Virus record (IMG/VR): IMGVR_UViG_3300025652_000194
Coordinates: 1-38,658 of that record
Source of the DNA: a virus
DNA: 38,658 nucleotides
Direction: 5' to 3' (one strand)
Positions within the stretch are counted from its first letter, which is position 1. Each line of letters opens with the position of its first letter. The position numbers and the translations under genes were made by a program. The notes beneath the pieces were generated by a model. The model was not told the origin of the DNA, made no database searches, and saw only the letters and a list, made by a program, of their open reading frames with translations. Shown here in pieces: positions 23,446 to 30,480 of the stretch.

Positions 23446-23455
23446 TTATAAATAT
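23446..23455 (-). promoter_or_regulatory. Late-motif variant ATATTTATAA
   Basis: One-base variant of the late 10-mer, 26 bases before the ATG of the 112-residue gene. The identical variant occurs in front of the antisense membrane peptide at 35490-35591. Confidence 0.4.
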
Positions 23456-23487
23456 TAAAAAAACATCCGAACCACTAATAAATTAGG

Positions 23488-23808
23488 TTAAAATCCCTTA
23501 ATTTTATAATATAATCTTTCCATTTCAACAGTCTTAAATTTAAACCCATCCAACACATTAATACAAGCCATATTTGGGTCTGTATTTTCTGTTAATTCAT
23601 ATTGTAATTGTTTAACTTTTAGTGAATTTTTTAAATTGTGTTTGATTTCTAAGATGACTTGGTTATACGTTACCCACTCTTTCTTGTTTTTAAGAGAACC
23701 AGATAGTAGATTTTCAGTAATAGTATTTTCATACTCAAGCTCAAGGTTTGTCTGGAAGTCTCCATAAAACTCTCTTAATACTCGCCTTATCTTTTCCCTC
23801 AATAGCAT
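23488..23808 (-). CDS. Hypothetical 106-residue protein
   Basis: Begins with a basic helix (MLLREKIRRVLREFYGDF) and ends VLDGFKFKTVEMERLYYKIK. No family recognised. Its ATG directly abuts the stop codon of the upstream gene, so the two are cotranslated. The basic N-terminal helix is of a type also seen in other small proteins of large phages. Confidence 0.7.
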   Translation of the reverse strand: MLLREKIRRVLREFYGDFQTNLELEYENTITENLLSGSLKNKKEWVTYNQVILEIKHNLKNSLKVKQLQYELTENTDPNMACINVLDGFKFKTVEMERLYYKIKGF

Positions 23809-24216
23809 TTAAGTCATTGTTACACCAGTCGATAATGTATCATCCTTGATAGTACCATCACACCAATCATCCAATAGTTGCTTTAAAAAGTCTTCACTAA
23901 CCTCATACTTACCCTTAAGATATTTTAGTAGGTCACTAGGGCTAATTAATTCACCATCTATTATTATTTCAAAAACCTTACGTTGTTTATATTCATTACC
24001 ATCTCGATAAGTTTCAAGAGCCTTTTTATAATTACGTTCTAAATCAGATACAATCTTACTAACCATATCATTATGGGCAGCTTCATCGATTACTTTGTTT
24101 AATCTATTGAATTGTTCCTCAGATATAATTAATTTATAAGGTAGATGCTGTGTTTCATGCATCAGTTGACTTATTCTATTAAATTGTTCTTCGGTTATTG
24201 TTATCTTCCTTTTCAT
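23809..24216 (-). CDS. Hypothetical protein with duplicated EEQFNR motif
   Basis: The 135-residue product starts with two copies of one unit: ITITEEQFNRISQLMHE (5-21) and LIISEEQFNRLNKVIDE (29-45), separated by a short linker. The remainder is helical with a GELISPSDLLKYLKGKYEVS segment and a DDWCDG turn. The duplicated unit is the ITE-type motif seen singly in the gene at 20748. Function unknown. An exact late motif ends two bases before the ATG, an unusually short distance. Confidence 0.7.
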   Translation of the reverse strand: MKRKITITEEQFNRISQLMHETQHLPYKLIISEEQFNRLNKVIDEAAHNDMVSKIVSDLERNYKKALETYRDGNEYKQRKVFEIIIDGELISPSDLLKYLKGKYEVSEDFLKQLLDDWCDGTIKDDTLSTGVTMT

Positions 24217-24218
24217 AC

Positions 24219-24228
24219 TAATAAATAT
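24219..24228 (-). promoter_or_regulatory. Late-promoter-like motif ATATTTATTA
   Basis: Exact 10-mer within TATATTTATTAGTA, only two bases before the ATG of the duplicated-motif gene. As with the copy at 194-203, the spacing implies a leaderless message or a later start. Confidence 0.5.
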
Positions 24229-24234
24229 AAAAAA

Positions 24235-24546
24235 TTACTTCAATCCACCAATAATTTCTGTTAATTTAGTCGTTGGTATAACACCTTGAACCTTAGTAAT
24301 TAATTGTCCGTCTTTAAGAAAGACTGTCGATGGAATTCCTCTAACACCATATTTAACTGCTAAATCTTGATTCGAATCAACGTTTACCTTACCAACACTA
24401 ACATCACCATTGTTTGATGCAAAATCATTAATAATTGGGGTATATGTTCTACACGGTCCACACCAGTCTGCGTAAAAGTCTAAAACCGTAATCTTATTTA
24501 ATCCAAGTATTCCTTCTAATTTATTATCTGTAATTTCTAAAACCAT
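24235..24546 (-). CDS. trxA: Thioredoxin
   Basis: Small disulfide reductase of 103 residues, normal thioredoxin length. The active site is WCGPC at 28-32 in VLDFYADWCGPCRTYTPII; Asp23 of the DFYA strand and the cis-proline loop GIPST (70-74) are in place. No signal peptide is present, so it works in the cytoplasm. Possible uses are electron supply for ribonucleotide reductase (as T4 nrdC product) or, as in T7, a polymerase partner. It is the first minus-strand gene left of a divergent promoter region and carries a late-motif variant 23 bases before its ATG. Confidence 0.95.
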   Translation of the reverse strand: MVLEITDNKLEGILGLNKITVLDFYADWCGPCRTYTPIINDFASNNGDVSVGKVNVDSNQDLAVKYGVRGIPSTVFLKDGQLITKVQGVIPTTKLTEIIGGLK

Positions 24547-24569
24547 AATTTCTGTTTTTTATTTGTTAT

Positions 24570-24579
24570 CTATAAATAT
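24570..24579 (-). promoter_or_regulatory. Late-motif variant ATATTTATAG (thioredoxin)
   Basis: Two-base variant of the late 10-mer at the same kind of position, 23 bases before the thioredoxin ATG, in the 111-base divergent gap that also holds the plus-strand promoter. Confidence 0.35.
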
Positions 24580-24602
24580 AATCACATATATCTAAAAAAC
24601 AA

Positions 24603-24633
24603 TTGTATATTAAAAATAATTTTACTATCTTTG
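24603..24633 (+). promoter_or_regulatory. Bacteroidota-type promoter of PcfJ-rnhA-glnA operon
   Basis: TTG (24603-24605), a 20-base spacer and TATCTTTG (24626-24633). The ATG follows 24 bases later, giving a leader of roughly 18 bases without Shine-Dalgarno sequence. Confidence 0.85.
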
Positions 24634-24657
24634 TAGAAAATAACAACTAAACGGATT

Positions 24658-25869
24658 ATGAGCAAAAAAAATAAAGAAGATTGGGGAGAAGCAATAACTT
24701 TGTATAACGAAGATAACCCTAAGATTAAAAAACTATTTGATTTATATAAAAAAAATAAACAATTTGCTAGGATTGTTTTTATGTCAAATGAACGAAGTAG
24801 TTATTACCAATATAGGTTAATTGTTTTTTATAAAAGTAATCGAGACTATAACATTGTTCTATTTAGAAAATGCTTTGGTGTTAGTGTAACCAATAAAATA
24901 TATAGCAATGAAAAACGGGTGGCATCACTTGTTTATAAAAATTGTAAGTTTCATTTAATTGAAAATTATTCCACCAAAAAAATAATGCAACCATCTTTAA
25001 GGTCAATACAAGATGCATTTACACGTGATAATATGGGTGGTAACCCAAACAATATGTTTGGTAATCCACAACTAGAAACAAATGTTAATTTTTATATACT
25101 AATTAAAACCTGGTTGATAACAAAAATTGGTTGGTTTAGAATGTTAGATGAATACCCAATCCTTAATAACCTAACAATCAATATTATTAAAAATTATAAA
25201 TTATATTCATATAAAAAGGCATTATCCCACCTTTATGGTGTACCCTATCCAACTGCCAGTTTTTTACATGGAATGACTAACCCTAAATATTGGGGTGCGT
25301 TTAAATCATACCTACCATTTATGGTGAATGTGGAAAATATACAAAATGGTGATTTATTATCTGATGGTAATTCACACATTTTCTTCGACACACTTAGGAT
25401 GGCTAAAATACTTAACAAAAAGGTTAATTGTTCATGGTCTAAAAAGAGATTAACTAAAGAACATGATGACTATTCTCTAGAAATTACAACAATACTCTTC
25501 ACCGAAGATAATCAAAAGTTAAATATTAAACAACACTTCATTGATTTTGGTAAGAAATATAACTACCCAATCTTTACCGATACCAAAGGGTTGGCTGGTG
25601 AAGGTATGAAAAGAAAACACTGTGTTGCAACATATGCAAACACCGTTAATCAAGGTGGTTCTGGGATATATACCGTAAAAGAACACACATTAGAATTAGG
25701 ACGAAACAGTGGTGGATTGTATATTAAACAATTTAGGGGTTTTAGAAATACTCCAGCACCAATTGATATACGAGAAAATGTAGAAAAAAACTTAAAAGAA
25801 TTTAATAAAATCGATGCATCAATATTTGAAGAAGAATTTAATGAATGTCTTGATGATATGCCATTTTAA
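24658..25869 (+). CDS. PcfJ-like protein
   Basis: The 403-residue product ends with a PcfJ-type domain at about 310-365: LAGEGMKRKHCVATYAN (312-328), GIYTVKEHTLELGR and GLYIKQFRGFRN. This fits the family pattern L-x-x-E-G-x-x-M-x-H-C-V-x-x-Y, a T-L-E strand and Q-x-R/G-x-x-N. PcfJ was named from an enterococcal conjugative plasmid operon, and many phages carry homologues of unknown function. Residues 1-300 are basic and aromatic, mostly helical, without a recognised domain. It is the first gene after a host-like promoter and is followed at 5 bases by ribonuclease HI. Confidence 0.8.
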   Translation: MSKKNKEDWGEAITLYNEDNPKIKKLFDLYKKNKQFARIVFMSNERSSYYQYRLIVFYKSNRDYNIVLFRKCFGVSVTNKIYSNEKRVASLVYKNCKFHLIENYSTKKIMQPSLRSIQDAFTRDNMGGNPNNMFGNPQLETNVNFYILIKTWLITKIGWFRMLDEYPILNNLTINIIKNYKLYSYKKALSHLYGVPYPTASFLHGMTNPKYWGAFKSYLPFMVNVENIQNGDLLSDGNSHIFFDTLRMAKILNKKVNCSWSKKRLTKEHDDYSLEITTILFTEDNQKLNIKQHFIDFGKKYNYPIFTDTKGLAGEGMKRKHCVATYANTVNQGGSGIYTVKEHTLELGRNSGGLYIKQFRGFRNTPAPIDIRENVEKNLKEFNKIDASIFEEEFNECLDDMPF

Positions 25870-25874
25870 AAGTT

Positions 25875-26264
25875 ATGGATAAACCAATAAAAGGAATAAA
25901 CGTAGATGGTGGAACTAGGGGTAACCCAGGTGAATGCTTCTACCGTGGAAAAGACTTAGAAACTGGGGAAATACTATTCTCAGAAGAATTAGGAATGGGT
26001 ACAAATAATATTGCTGAGTTTCTAGCAGTTGTACACGCAATTCACTATGTTAGAAAACATAAAATTGTAACACCCATATATACCGATTCCGTGACAGCAA
26101 TGGCTTGGGTTAGGAAAATGGAAGTTAATACAAGGTTCGAAGGTGATGTAACACCAAGACTTAATAAAGCTTGTGATTATCTAAAAAAAATAATACCACC
26201 ACAAATCCTTAAATGGGAAACTAAACAATGGGGTGAAATACCAGCAGATTATGGGCGAAAATAA
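25875..26264 (+). CDS. rnhA: Ribonuclease HI
   Basis: Cuts RNA in RNA-DNA hybrids, for example primers. The 129-residue product has the four catalytic acids: Asp10 in INVDGGTRGNPGEC (8-21), Glu48 in NNIAEFLAVVHAI, Asp70 in IYTDSVTAMAWV and a C-terminal Asp in PADYGRK. The spacing is that of a compact RNase HI (E. coli 155 residues). No hybrid-binding domain is present. The small gene downstream starts inside its last codons. T4 has its own unrelated RNase H, so this is a functional replacement. Confidence 0.9.
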   Translation: MDKPIKGINVDGGTRGNPGECFYRGKDLETGEILFSEELGMGTNNIAEFLAVVHAIHYVRKHKIVTPIYTDSVTAMAWVRKMEVNTRFEGDVTPRLNKACDYLKKIIPPQILKWETKQWGEIPADYGRK

Positions 26265-26403
26265 AAAGAAACCAGTAATGTTATCAACAGTTAGACCACC
26301 AGACAATGGTATCTTCTACCAACTTAATTGGTGGAAAATATCTCCAGGTATTGAACCACCATTTCAAGAATATTATATAAGAAAACCAAAAATTAAACCA
26401 TGA
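26251..26403 (+). CDS. Small hypothetical protein, 50 residues
   Basis: Reads MGENKKKPVMLSTVRPPDNG and then FYQLNWWKISPGIEPPFQEY with a basic end. Its ATG lies within the last five codons of ribonuclease HI and its TGA overlaps the ATG of glutamine synthetase (ATGA), so it fills exactly the gap between the two. The aromatic, Pro-rich composition does not suggest a known family. Confidence 0.65.
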   Translation: MGENKKKPVMLSTVRPPDNGIFYQLNWWKISPGIEPPFQEYYIRKPKIKP

Positions 26404-27467
26404 AAGAACAACTATTAGAAATGCCAACAATACAATTCCACGACCATGTTGTAGAATATATATGGTTAGATGGGCACAAACCAACCCAAAACCTTAGAAG
26501 TAAAACTAAAATAGTAAGAAAATTCGTTAGCGATGACAAACCAATCTGTAGCATCCTCAAATTAGAGGATGTACCAGAATGGTCATTCGATGGCTCATCA
26601 ACAGAACAAGCCGAAGGTAACTTCTCAGACTGTATACTTAAACCAGTCGCAATATATACTGACCCAGGTAGATATAATGGTAAAATGGTGATGTGTGAAG
26701 TAATGAATACAGATAATACACCACACGAATCAAACGCTAGGGCAACAATCCAAGATGATACAAATGAATTCTGGTTCGGATTTGAACAAGAATATTTTAT
26801 AATGGATTGTGCAACACATAAACCATTGGGATTCCCAATTGGTGGTTATCCAGCACCACAAAGTCTTTACTATTGTTCAGTTGGTGGTAAAAATACCCAT
26901 GGTAGAGAAATAGTGGACGAACATATGGAACTATGTTTAGACGCAGGCCTTAAATTTGAAGGTATTAACCAAGAAGTGGCTTGTGGACAATGGGAATTCC
27001 AACTATTCGCAAAAGGTGCAAAGAAAGCTGGTGATGAAATATGGATTGCTAGATACCTATTAGACCGTTTAACTGAAAAATATAAGGTGTATATTGATTA
27101 TCACCCAAAACCAATCAAAGGAGACTGGAATGGTAGTGGTATGCATGCTAACTTCTCAAATGAAACACTTAGAACGTGTGGTTCTGAAGAAAAATTTATG
27201 GAAATATGTGAAACCTTTAGTACCGTAATAGAAGAACATATAGAAGTGTATGGACATGATAACCATAAACGACTAACTGGTAAACACGAAACAGCTTCTA
27301 TAAAAGACTTCTCATATGGTGTTGGAGATAGAGGGGCATCAATTAGAATACCAACGTTGGTTGTTAATAATGGGTGGAAAGGTTATCTGGAAGATAGAAG
27401 ACCAGCATCTAATGGTGACCCATATAAGATTGCTGCTAGAATAATTAAGACCGTTAAGAGTTGTTAG
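26400..27467 (+). CDS. glnA: Glutamine synthetase, type II (eukaryote-like)
   Basis: Makes glutamine from glutamate, ammonia and ATP. The 355-residue length is that of compact GSII enzymes. Signatures in order: PEWSFDGSSTEQAEGNFSDC (59-78), WFGFEQEYF (125-133) with the metal-binding Glu residues, GREIVDEH (168-175), GINQEVACGQWEFQ (188-201), GDWNGSGMHANFS (241-253), RLTGKHETAS (291-300), and FSYGVGDRGASIRIP (304-318) with GYLEDRRPASNGDPY (328-342). All substrate and metal positions appear intact, so an active enzyme is likely. It ends a four-gene early-type operon; start overlaps the upstream stop as ATGA. Glutamine would feed nucleotide synthesis. Its 3' end overlaps the convergent peptidase gene by 14 bases. 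Confidence 0.95.
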   Translation: MKEQLLEMPTIQFHDHVVEYIWLDGHKPTQNLRSKTKIVRKFVSDDKPICSILKLEDVPEWSFDGSSTEQAEGNFSDCILKPVAIYTDPGRYNGKMVMCEVMNTDNTPHESNARATIQDDTNEFWFGFEQEYFIMDCATHKPLGFPIGGYPAPQSLYYCSVGGKNTHGREIVDEHMELCLDAGLKFEGINQEVACGQWEFQLFAKGAKKAGDEIWIARYLLDRLTEKYKVYIDYHPKPIKGDWNGSGMHANFSNETLRTCGSEEKFMEICETFSTVIEEHIEVYGHDNHKRLTGKHETASIKDFSYGVGDRGASIRIPTLVVNNGWKGYLEDRRPASNGDPYKIAARIIKTVKSC

Positions 27468-27825
27468 TGTAAATCTCTGGATTTTGTTTACCAAATATCC
27501 TAATGATTTCACCCGCTTTAGCGTTGGCTTCGTTTTCTATTGCAGAACCATCTGCACCATCTTCGGCAGTACCAGTTAAAGTACCAATCTCATTTTGGTG
27601 GTGATGAACCATTTCATGTGCAAGACTACGCATGACATCCATAATCGCTCTATCCTTTATATATATAACGGTTATGAAGTTCTGGGTGTCGTAGTAAGCA
27701 GTTGTTACTATGTCACCCCTATCTTTGGTTAGTTTAATCTGTAATGGTGTTGTAATATCTAAATAACTCGTTACGAAGTCAATAAACTTACCCATTAATT
27801 CCTTGTTGGACATTCTTTTTTCCAT
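27454..27825 (-). CDS. HExxH metallopeptidase-like protein
   Basis: The 123-residue product carries LAHEMVHHHQNEIGT at 68-82, with the zinc motif His70-Glu71-x-x-His74, and a second helix ENEANAKAGEIIRIFGK (97-113) whose acidic residues could supply the third zinc ligand. This is the minimal zincin layout seen in small phage peptidases. A start four codons later (MSNKELMG) is also possible. No signal peptide is present. It is the only minus-strand gene between two plus-strand operons, overlaps the end of glutamine synthetase and has a late-motif variant 7 bases upstream, so it may be expressed late. Substrate unknown. Confidence 0.8.
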   Translation of the reverse strand: MEKRMSNKELMGKFIDFVTSYLDITTPLQIKLTKDRGDIVTTAYYDTQNFITVIYIKDRAIMDVMRSLAHEMVHHHQNEIGTLTGTAEDGADGSAIENEANAKAGEIIRIFGKQNPEIYTNNS

Positions 27826-27832
27826 ATCTTTT

Positions 27833-27842
27833 ATATAAATAT
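27833..27842 (-). promoter_or_regulatory. Late-motif variant ATATTTATAT
   Basis: Variant of the late 10-mer, 7 bases before the peptidase ATG and directly adjacent to the -33 element of the divergent plus-strand promoter. Confidence 0.3.
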
Positions 27843-27873
27843 TTGTTTTTTAACTAAAAATTGATTATCTTTG
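27843..27873 (+). promoter_or_regulatory. Bacteroidota-type promoter of early cluster
   Basis: TTG (27843-27845), 20 bases, TATCTTTG (27866-27873). It precedes the 27898-29581 genes, with a leader of about 18 bases. Confidence 0.85.
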
Positions 27874-27897
27874 TTGTAACGAATAAAAACATGAAAA

Positions 27898-28266
27898 ATG
27901 GCAACACTTTTAAATAAGAATTTAGTTAGAGAATCAACCGTTAAAATTAATGATAGAGAAATTAATATCACTCTAACGGCAGACCAAGAGATTAAAATGA
28001 AACTTAAAGGTATGAAATCTGGAGAGGTATCAATACCAATTAGAGACGTATACTGTCAATTAACCGATTGTGAGATGCCAGAAGCAGAACCAACTAATGG
28101 TGGTGCATTAGCAATTAGTAGAACCAATAAAAGTTTGGGTAAGGATGATTTAATGATATCATTATACGACTTAAGGTCACACAATGCTATCTCAATGTTA
28201 GATACACCAACCCTAGCAAAATTCGACCAAATAATTAAAAGCGTTATCGATGCAAGTAAACTCTAA
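27898..28266 (+). CDS. Hypothetical 122-residue early protein
   Basis: Begins MATLLNKNLVRESTVKINDR. The N-terminal half looks beta-rich (REINITLTADQEIKMKLKGM) and the C-terminal part helical (LAKFDQIIKSVIDASKL). An ATG seven bases upstream opens a different short frame and is not used here. No family recognised. The gene is the first after the promoter and overlaps the Lar-like gene by 17 bases. Confidence 0.75.
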   Translation: MATLLNKNLVRESTVKINDREINITLTADQEIKMKLKGMKSGEVSIPIRDVYCQLTDCEMPEAEPTNGGALAISRTNKSLGKDDLMISLYDLRSHNAISMLDTPTLAKFDQIIKSVIDASKL

Positions 28267-28447
28267 AACAGATAAATTAAATACATGTTCATGTGGTCAC
28301 AAACCAGATGGATATTGGATTGGGTATAGTAGAACCCCATATTATTTAACTTGTAAATGTGGTAAACATGTTGGTGGTTATGGTGGAAACCCCCAAAATA
28401 TAATAGATGCTTGGAACAAACAATGCGATGTAATATATAAAAAATAA
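28250..28447 (+). CDS. Lar-like zinc-ribbon protein (restriction alleviation family)
   Basis: The 65-residue product has two C-x-C knuckles, CSCG (13-16) and CKCG (35-38), separated by YWIGYSRTPYYLT, then GNPQNIIDAWN. Zinc ribbon plus a final I-x-A-W-N is the pattern of the Lar family, whose Rac-prophage member modifies type I restriction in E. coli. The usual C-x-x-C spacing is C-x-C here. Many phage members are known only by similarity, so anti-restriction is an inference. Its stop overlaps the next ATG (TAATG). Confidence 0.7.
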   Translation: MQVNSKTDKLNTCSCGHKPDGYWIGYSRTPYYLTCKCGKHVGGYGGNPQNIIDAWNKQCDVIYKK

Positions 28448-28926
28448 TGGCAACTGGAGAATTTTTAAATGACCTAGAACTAGGTAAAAAAGGTGAACAA
28501 TTCGTAAGACGTGACCTTGAATCATACGGTGCAACATACGTAAGAGATAATGAAGATAATGATAACAAATATGATATCGTTATGGTTCTACCTAAAAGCC
28601 CTAAAGAAGTTACATTAGAGGTTAAAACCGATGTTACTTGTAGACCAGATTATGACACCAATAATCTATTCATTGAAATAGAATGTAGGGGTGTAGAATC
28701 TGGAATCATTGTAACAGAAGCTGATTACTTTATAACATTCTATCCATACCTAAAGGAAATCTGGTATATTAAATCAGATAAACTAAGGGATTTAATAGAA
28801 GATAATGATTTTGAATTAAAGTCTGGGGTTGGTGATTGGAATAGTAATACCAAAGGGTATATCATACCAAGATACCAATTTAGAGAACACTTCAAAATGA
28901 CAAGACCAAAAGAACCATGGGAATGA
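28447..28926 (+). CDS. PD-(D/E)XK nuclease-like protein
   Basis: The 159-residue product shows a restriction-endonuclease-fold pattern: GKKGEQFVRRDLESYG (13-28) with Glu17, KYDIVMV (41-47) with Asp43, and VTLEVKTD (55-62) with the E-x-K of the active site, followed by a strand-helix (SGIIVTEADYFITFYP). It resembles small stand-alone Holliday-junction- or repair-type nucleases, but the exact family is uncertain. It starts at TAATG with the Lar-like gene and overlaps the HNH gene by 10 bases. Confidence 0.7.
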   Translation: MATGEFLNDLELGKKGEQFVRRDLESYGATYVRDNEDNDNKYDIVMVLPKSPKEVTLEVKTDVTCRPDYDTNNLFIEIECRGVESGIIVTEADYFITFYPYLKEIWYIKSDKLRDLIEDNDFELKSGVGDWNSNTKGYIIPRYQFREHFKMTRPKEPWE

Positions 28927-29411
28927 AAGTACTATTAGAACTAATACCTAAGACTTGCTTCTATACCAACGTTAGAACACTTCTCCCAACTAAGTATTGG
29001 AATATACTAAGAAAGGAAAGCTACGCTAAAGCTGGTAATAAATGTGAGATATGTAAACAAACTGGTAAAGAACAAGGATATAGACATAACGTGGAATGCC
29101 ACGAAATATGGGATTATAATGATGAGGTTAAAACTCAAAAACTAATCGGTCTTATATCACTTTGTCCGAAATGCCACCAAGTGAAACACTTTGGTAGAGC
29201 AACAGCAATTGGTAAACAAGCTGAGGTGCTGAAGCACATGGAAACCGTTAATGGTTGGTCACATAAAGAATGTCTTGACCACCTAGCAGAAACAATGACA
29301 ATACATATGGATAGGTCTCAATATAAATGGAGACTCGACCTGGGAATACTTTCAGAACTATGTGATGTACCAAAAGAATTATTAACTAAAGCAGAAAAAA
29401 AACGATTATGA
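28917..29411 (+). CDS. HNH-type zinc nuclease-like protein
   Basis: The 164-residue product has an HNH/beta-beta-alpha zinc core: NKCEICKQTGKEQG (41-54), HNVECHEIWDYND (57-69) with the His62-Glu63 pair, and LISLCPKCHQVKHFGRA (79-95). Four cysteines (43, 46, 83, 86) would bind a structural zinc, and His62, His87 or His91 the catalytic metal. The C-terminal 70 residues are helical. It lacks repeats or NUMOD elements of homing enzymes, so a phage-specific DNA-processing or host-DNA-degrading role is possible. The next gene starts at ATGA. Confidence 0.75.
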   Translation: MGMKVLLELIPKTCFYTNVRTLLPTKYWNILRKESYAKAGNKCEICKQTGKEQGYRHNVECHEIWDYNDEVKTQKLIGLISLCPKCHQVKHFGRATAIGKQAEVLKHMETVNGWSHKECLDHLAETMTIHMDRSQYKWRLDLGILSELCDVPKELLTKAEKKRL

Positions 29412-29581
29412 TTGAAACAATTAAACATTTACTAGGAATATGTGGCGAAGGTCACCCATCATTACTTTGGGGACTAATTGGTGGTAGTGGAATACTATAC
29501 TACCTAAAACATAACATCCAATGGTGCTGGAAGAAAGGTTGTGATATGTGTATGTCGAAGATTAAACAATTGAAAAAGTAA
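29408..29581 (+). CDS. Small membrane protein, 57 residues
   Basis: Reads MIETIKHLLGICGEGHPSLL and then WGLIGGSGILYYLKHNIQWC with a Cys-containing basic tail (KKGCDMCMSKIKQLKK). One membrane helix (about 19-34) is predicted. Its ATG overlaps the stop of the HNH gene, and its stop directly abuts the stop of the convergent gene. Function unknown. Confidence 0.65.
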   Translation: MIETIKHLLGICGEGHPSLLWGLIGGSGILYYLKHNIQWCWKKGCDMCMSKIKQLKK

Positions 29582-29821
29582 TCATACGGTTGTACCATAA
29601 TGAGACTTTAAGATGGTAGAAACAGTTTTTCTGTCCATATCATAAATTGTCTGCATTAAATTAAATAAACGACCTATGATGTATTTTTTCTCGGTTAATA
29701 ACATATGTGGCCTACCATCAATTACGATGGCACGTCTAAATTTGGTTTTAATCTTAACCCTATTTACTGGGTAATACGTCTTTAAATACTTAGATATCAT
29801 GTCTGGTCTTGGGTCTTTCAT
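29582..29821 (-). CDS. Hypothetical 79-residue protein on opposite strand
   Basis: Read from ATG as MKDPRPDMISKYLKTYYPVN, followed by a basic segment (KIKTKFRRAIVIDGRPHMLL) and a helix with DRKTVSTILKSHYGTT; an upstream TTG is rejected. The plus strand has no gene here, and the sequence has the even composition of a real protein. It is one of two minus-strand genes inside the plus-strand cluster. A weak late-like site (ATATTTAGTA) lies about 40 bases upstream. No family recognised. Confidence 0.6.
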   Translation of the reverse strand: MKDPRPDMISKYLKTYYPVNRVKIKTKFRRAIVIDGRPHMLLTEKKYIIGRLFNLMQTIYDMDRKTVSTILKSHYGTTV

Positions 29822-29848
29822 ATCACCAATATAATAAGAATAAAACAA

Positions 29849-30142
29849 ATGTCAAATAATACTAAATATAGGAGATTAATTGACTTTACAATATGTAATG
29901 AATTATATCTTAATACACCCGACAATGTTAGACTTAGAACAATATGTGATAGCCTAAAATTAAATATAAAAGGTGGTGTTAAACTAACACGTACCCAATC
30001 AAGTTTGATAAAACGTATTATCAATAAATTAACATTAGTGTTTGATGATACAAATGAAAATTATGGAAAATATATTCAAGAGTTCTTCTTAAAAAATACA
30101 TGGAAAGAACATATAAAATACGTATCAGCAATAAACTCTTAA
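29849..30142 (+). CDS. Hypothetical 97-residue protein
   Basis: Begins MSNNTKYRRLIDFTICNELY; the sequence is basic and predicted helical (LTRTQSSLIKRIINKLTLVF). No family recognised. It starts 27 bases to the right of a divergent minus-strand gene, with no clear promoter of its own, and is followed by the DUF1508 gene. Confidence 0.65.
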   Translation: MSNNTKYRRLIDFTICNELYLNTPDNVRLRTICDSLKLNIKGGVKLTRTQSSLIKRIINKLTLVFDDTNENYGKYIQEFFLKNTWKEHIKYVSAINS

Positions 30143-30147
30143 AAACT

Positions 30148-30480
30148 ATGAAACAAACAAACCCAAAATTCGAAATTAAAGAAACAAGTGATAACCAATT
30201 TCACTTCGTTCTAAAAGCTAGGAATGGTAGAACAATCCTATCCTCAGAAACATACGCATCTAAACAAGGTGCTGAAAATGGAATTAATTCCGTTATAGAA
30301 AATGCCCAAGATTTGACTAACTTTGAAGTTAAAATTGGTTGTAATTTAGAAGAATATTTTATACTAAAAGCTGGTAATGGTGAAACCATTGGTATATCAG
30401 AAACATATAAAACTAGAGTTGGTTTGAATAAAGGGTTACACAGTGTGTCCAAAAATTCAATCGAAATAGCCAACAGATAA
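30148..30480 (+). CDS. Tandem DUF1508 (YegP-like) protein
   Basis: From the ATG just after the previous stop the product is 110 residues, the same length as E. coli YegP; a longer frame overlapping the upstream gene by 43 bases is less likely. Two DUF1508 units are visible: KFEIKETSDNQFHFVLKARN plus GRTILSSETYASKQGAENGI (7-46), and EEYFILKAGNGETIGISETY (68-87) with an N-K-G-L-x-S-V end. The family forms small beta-alpha units of unknown function, widespread in bacteria and some viruses. The stop overlaps the start of the next gene (TAATG). Confidence 0.8.
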   Translation: MKQTNPKFEIKETSDNQFHFVLKARNGRTILSSETYASKQGAENGINSVIENAQDLTNFEVKIGCNLEEYFILKAGNGETIGISETYKTRVGLNKGLHSVSKNSIEIANR

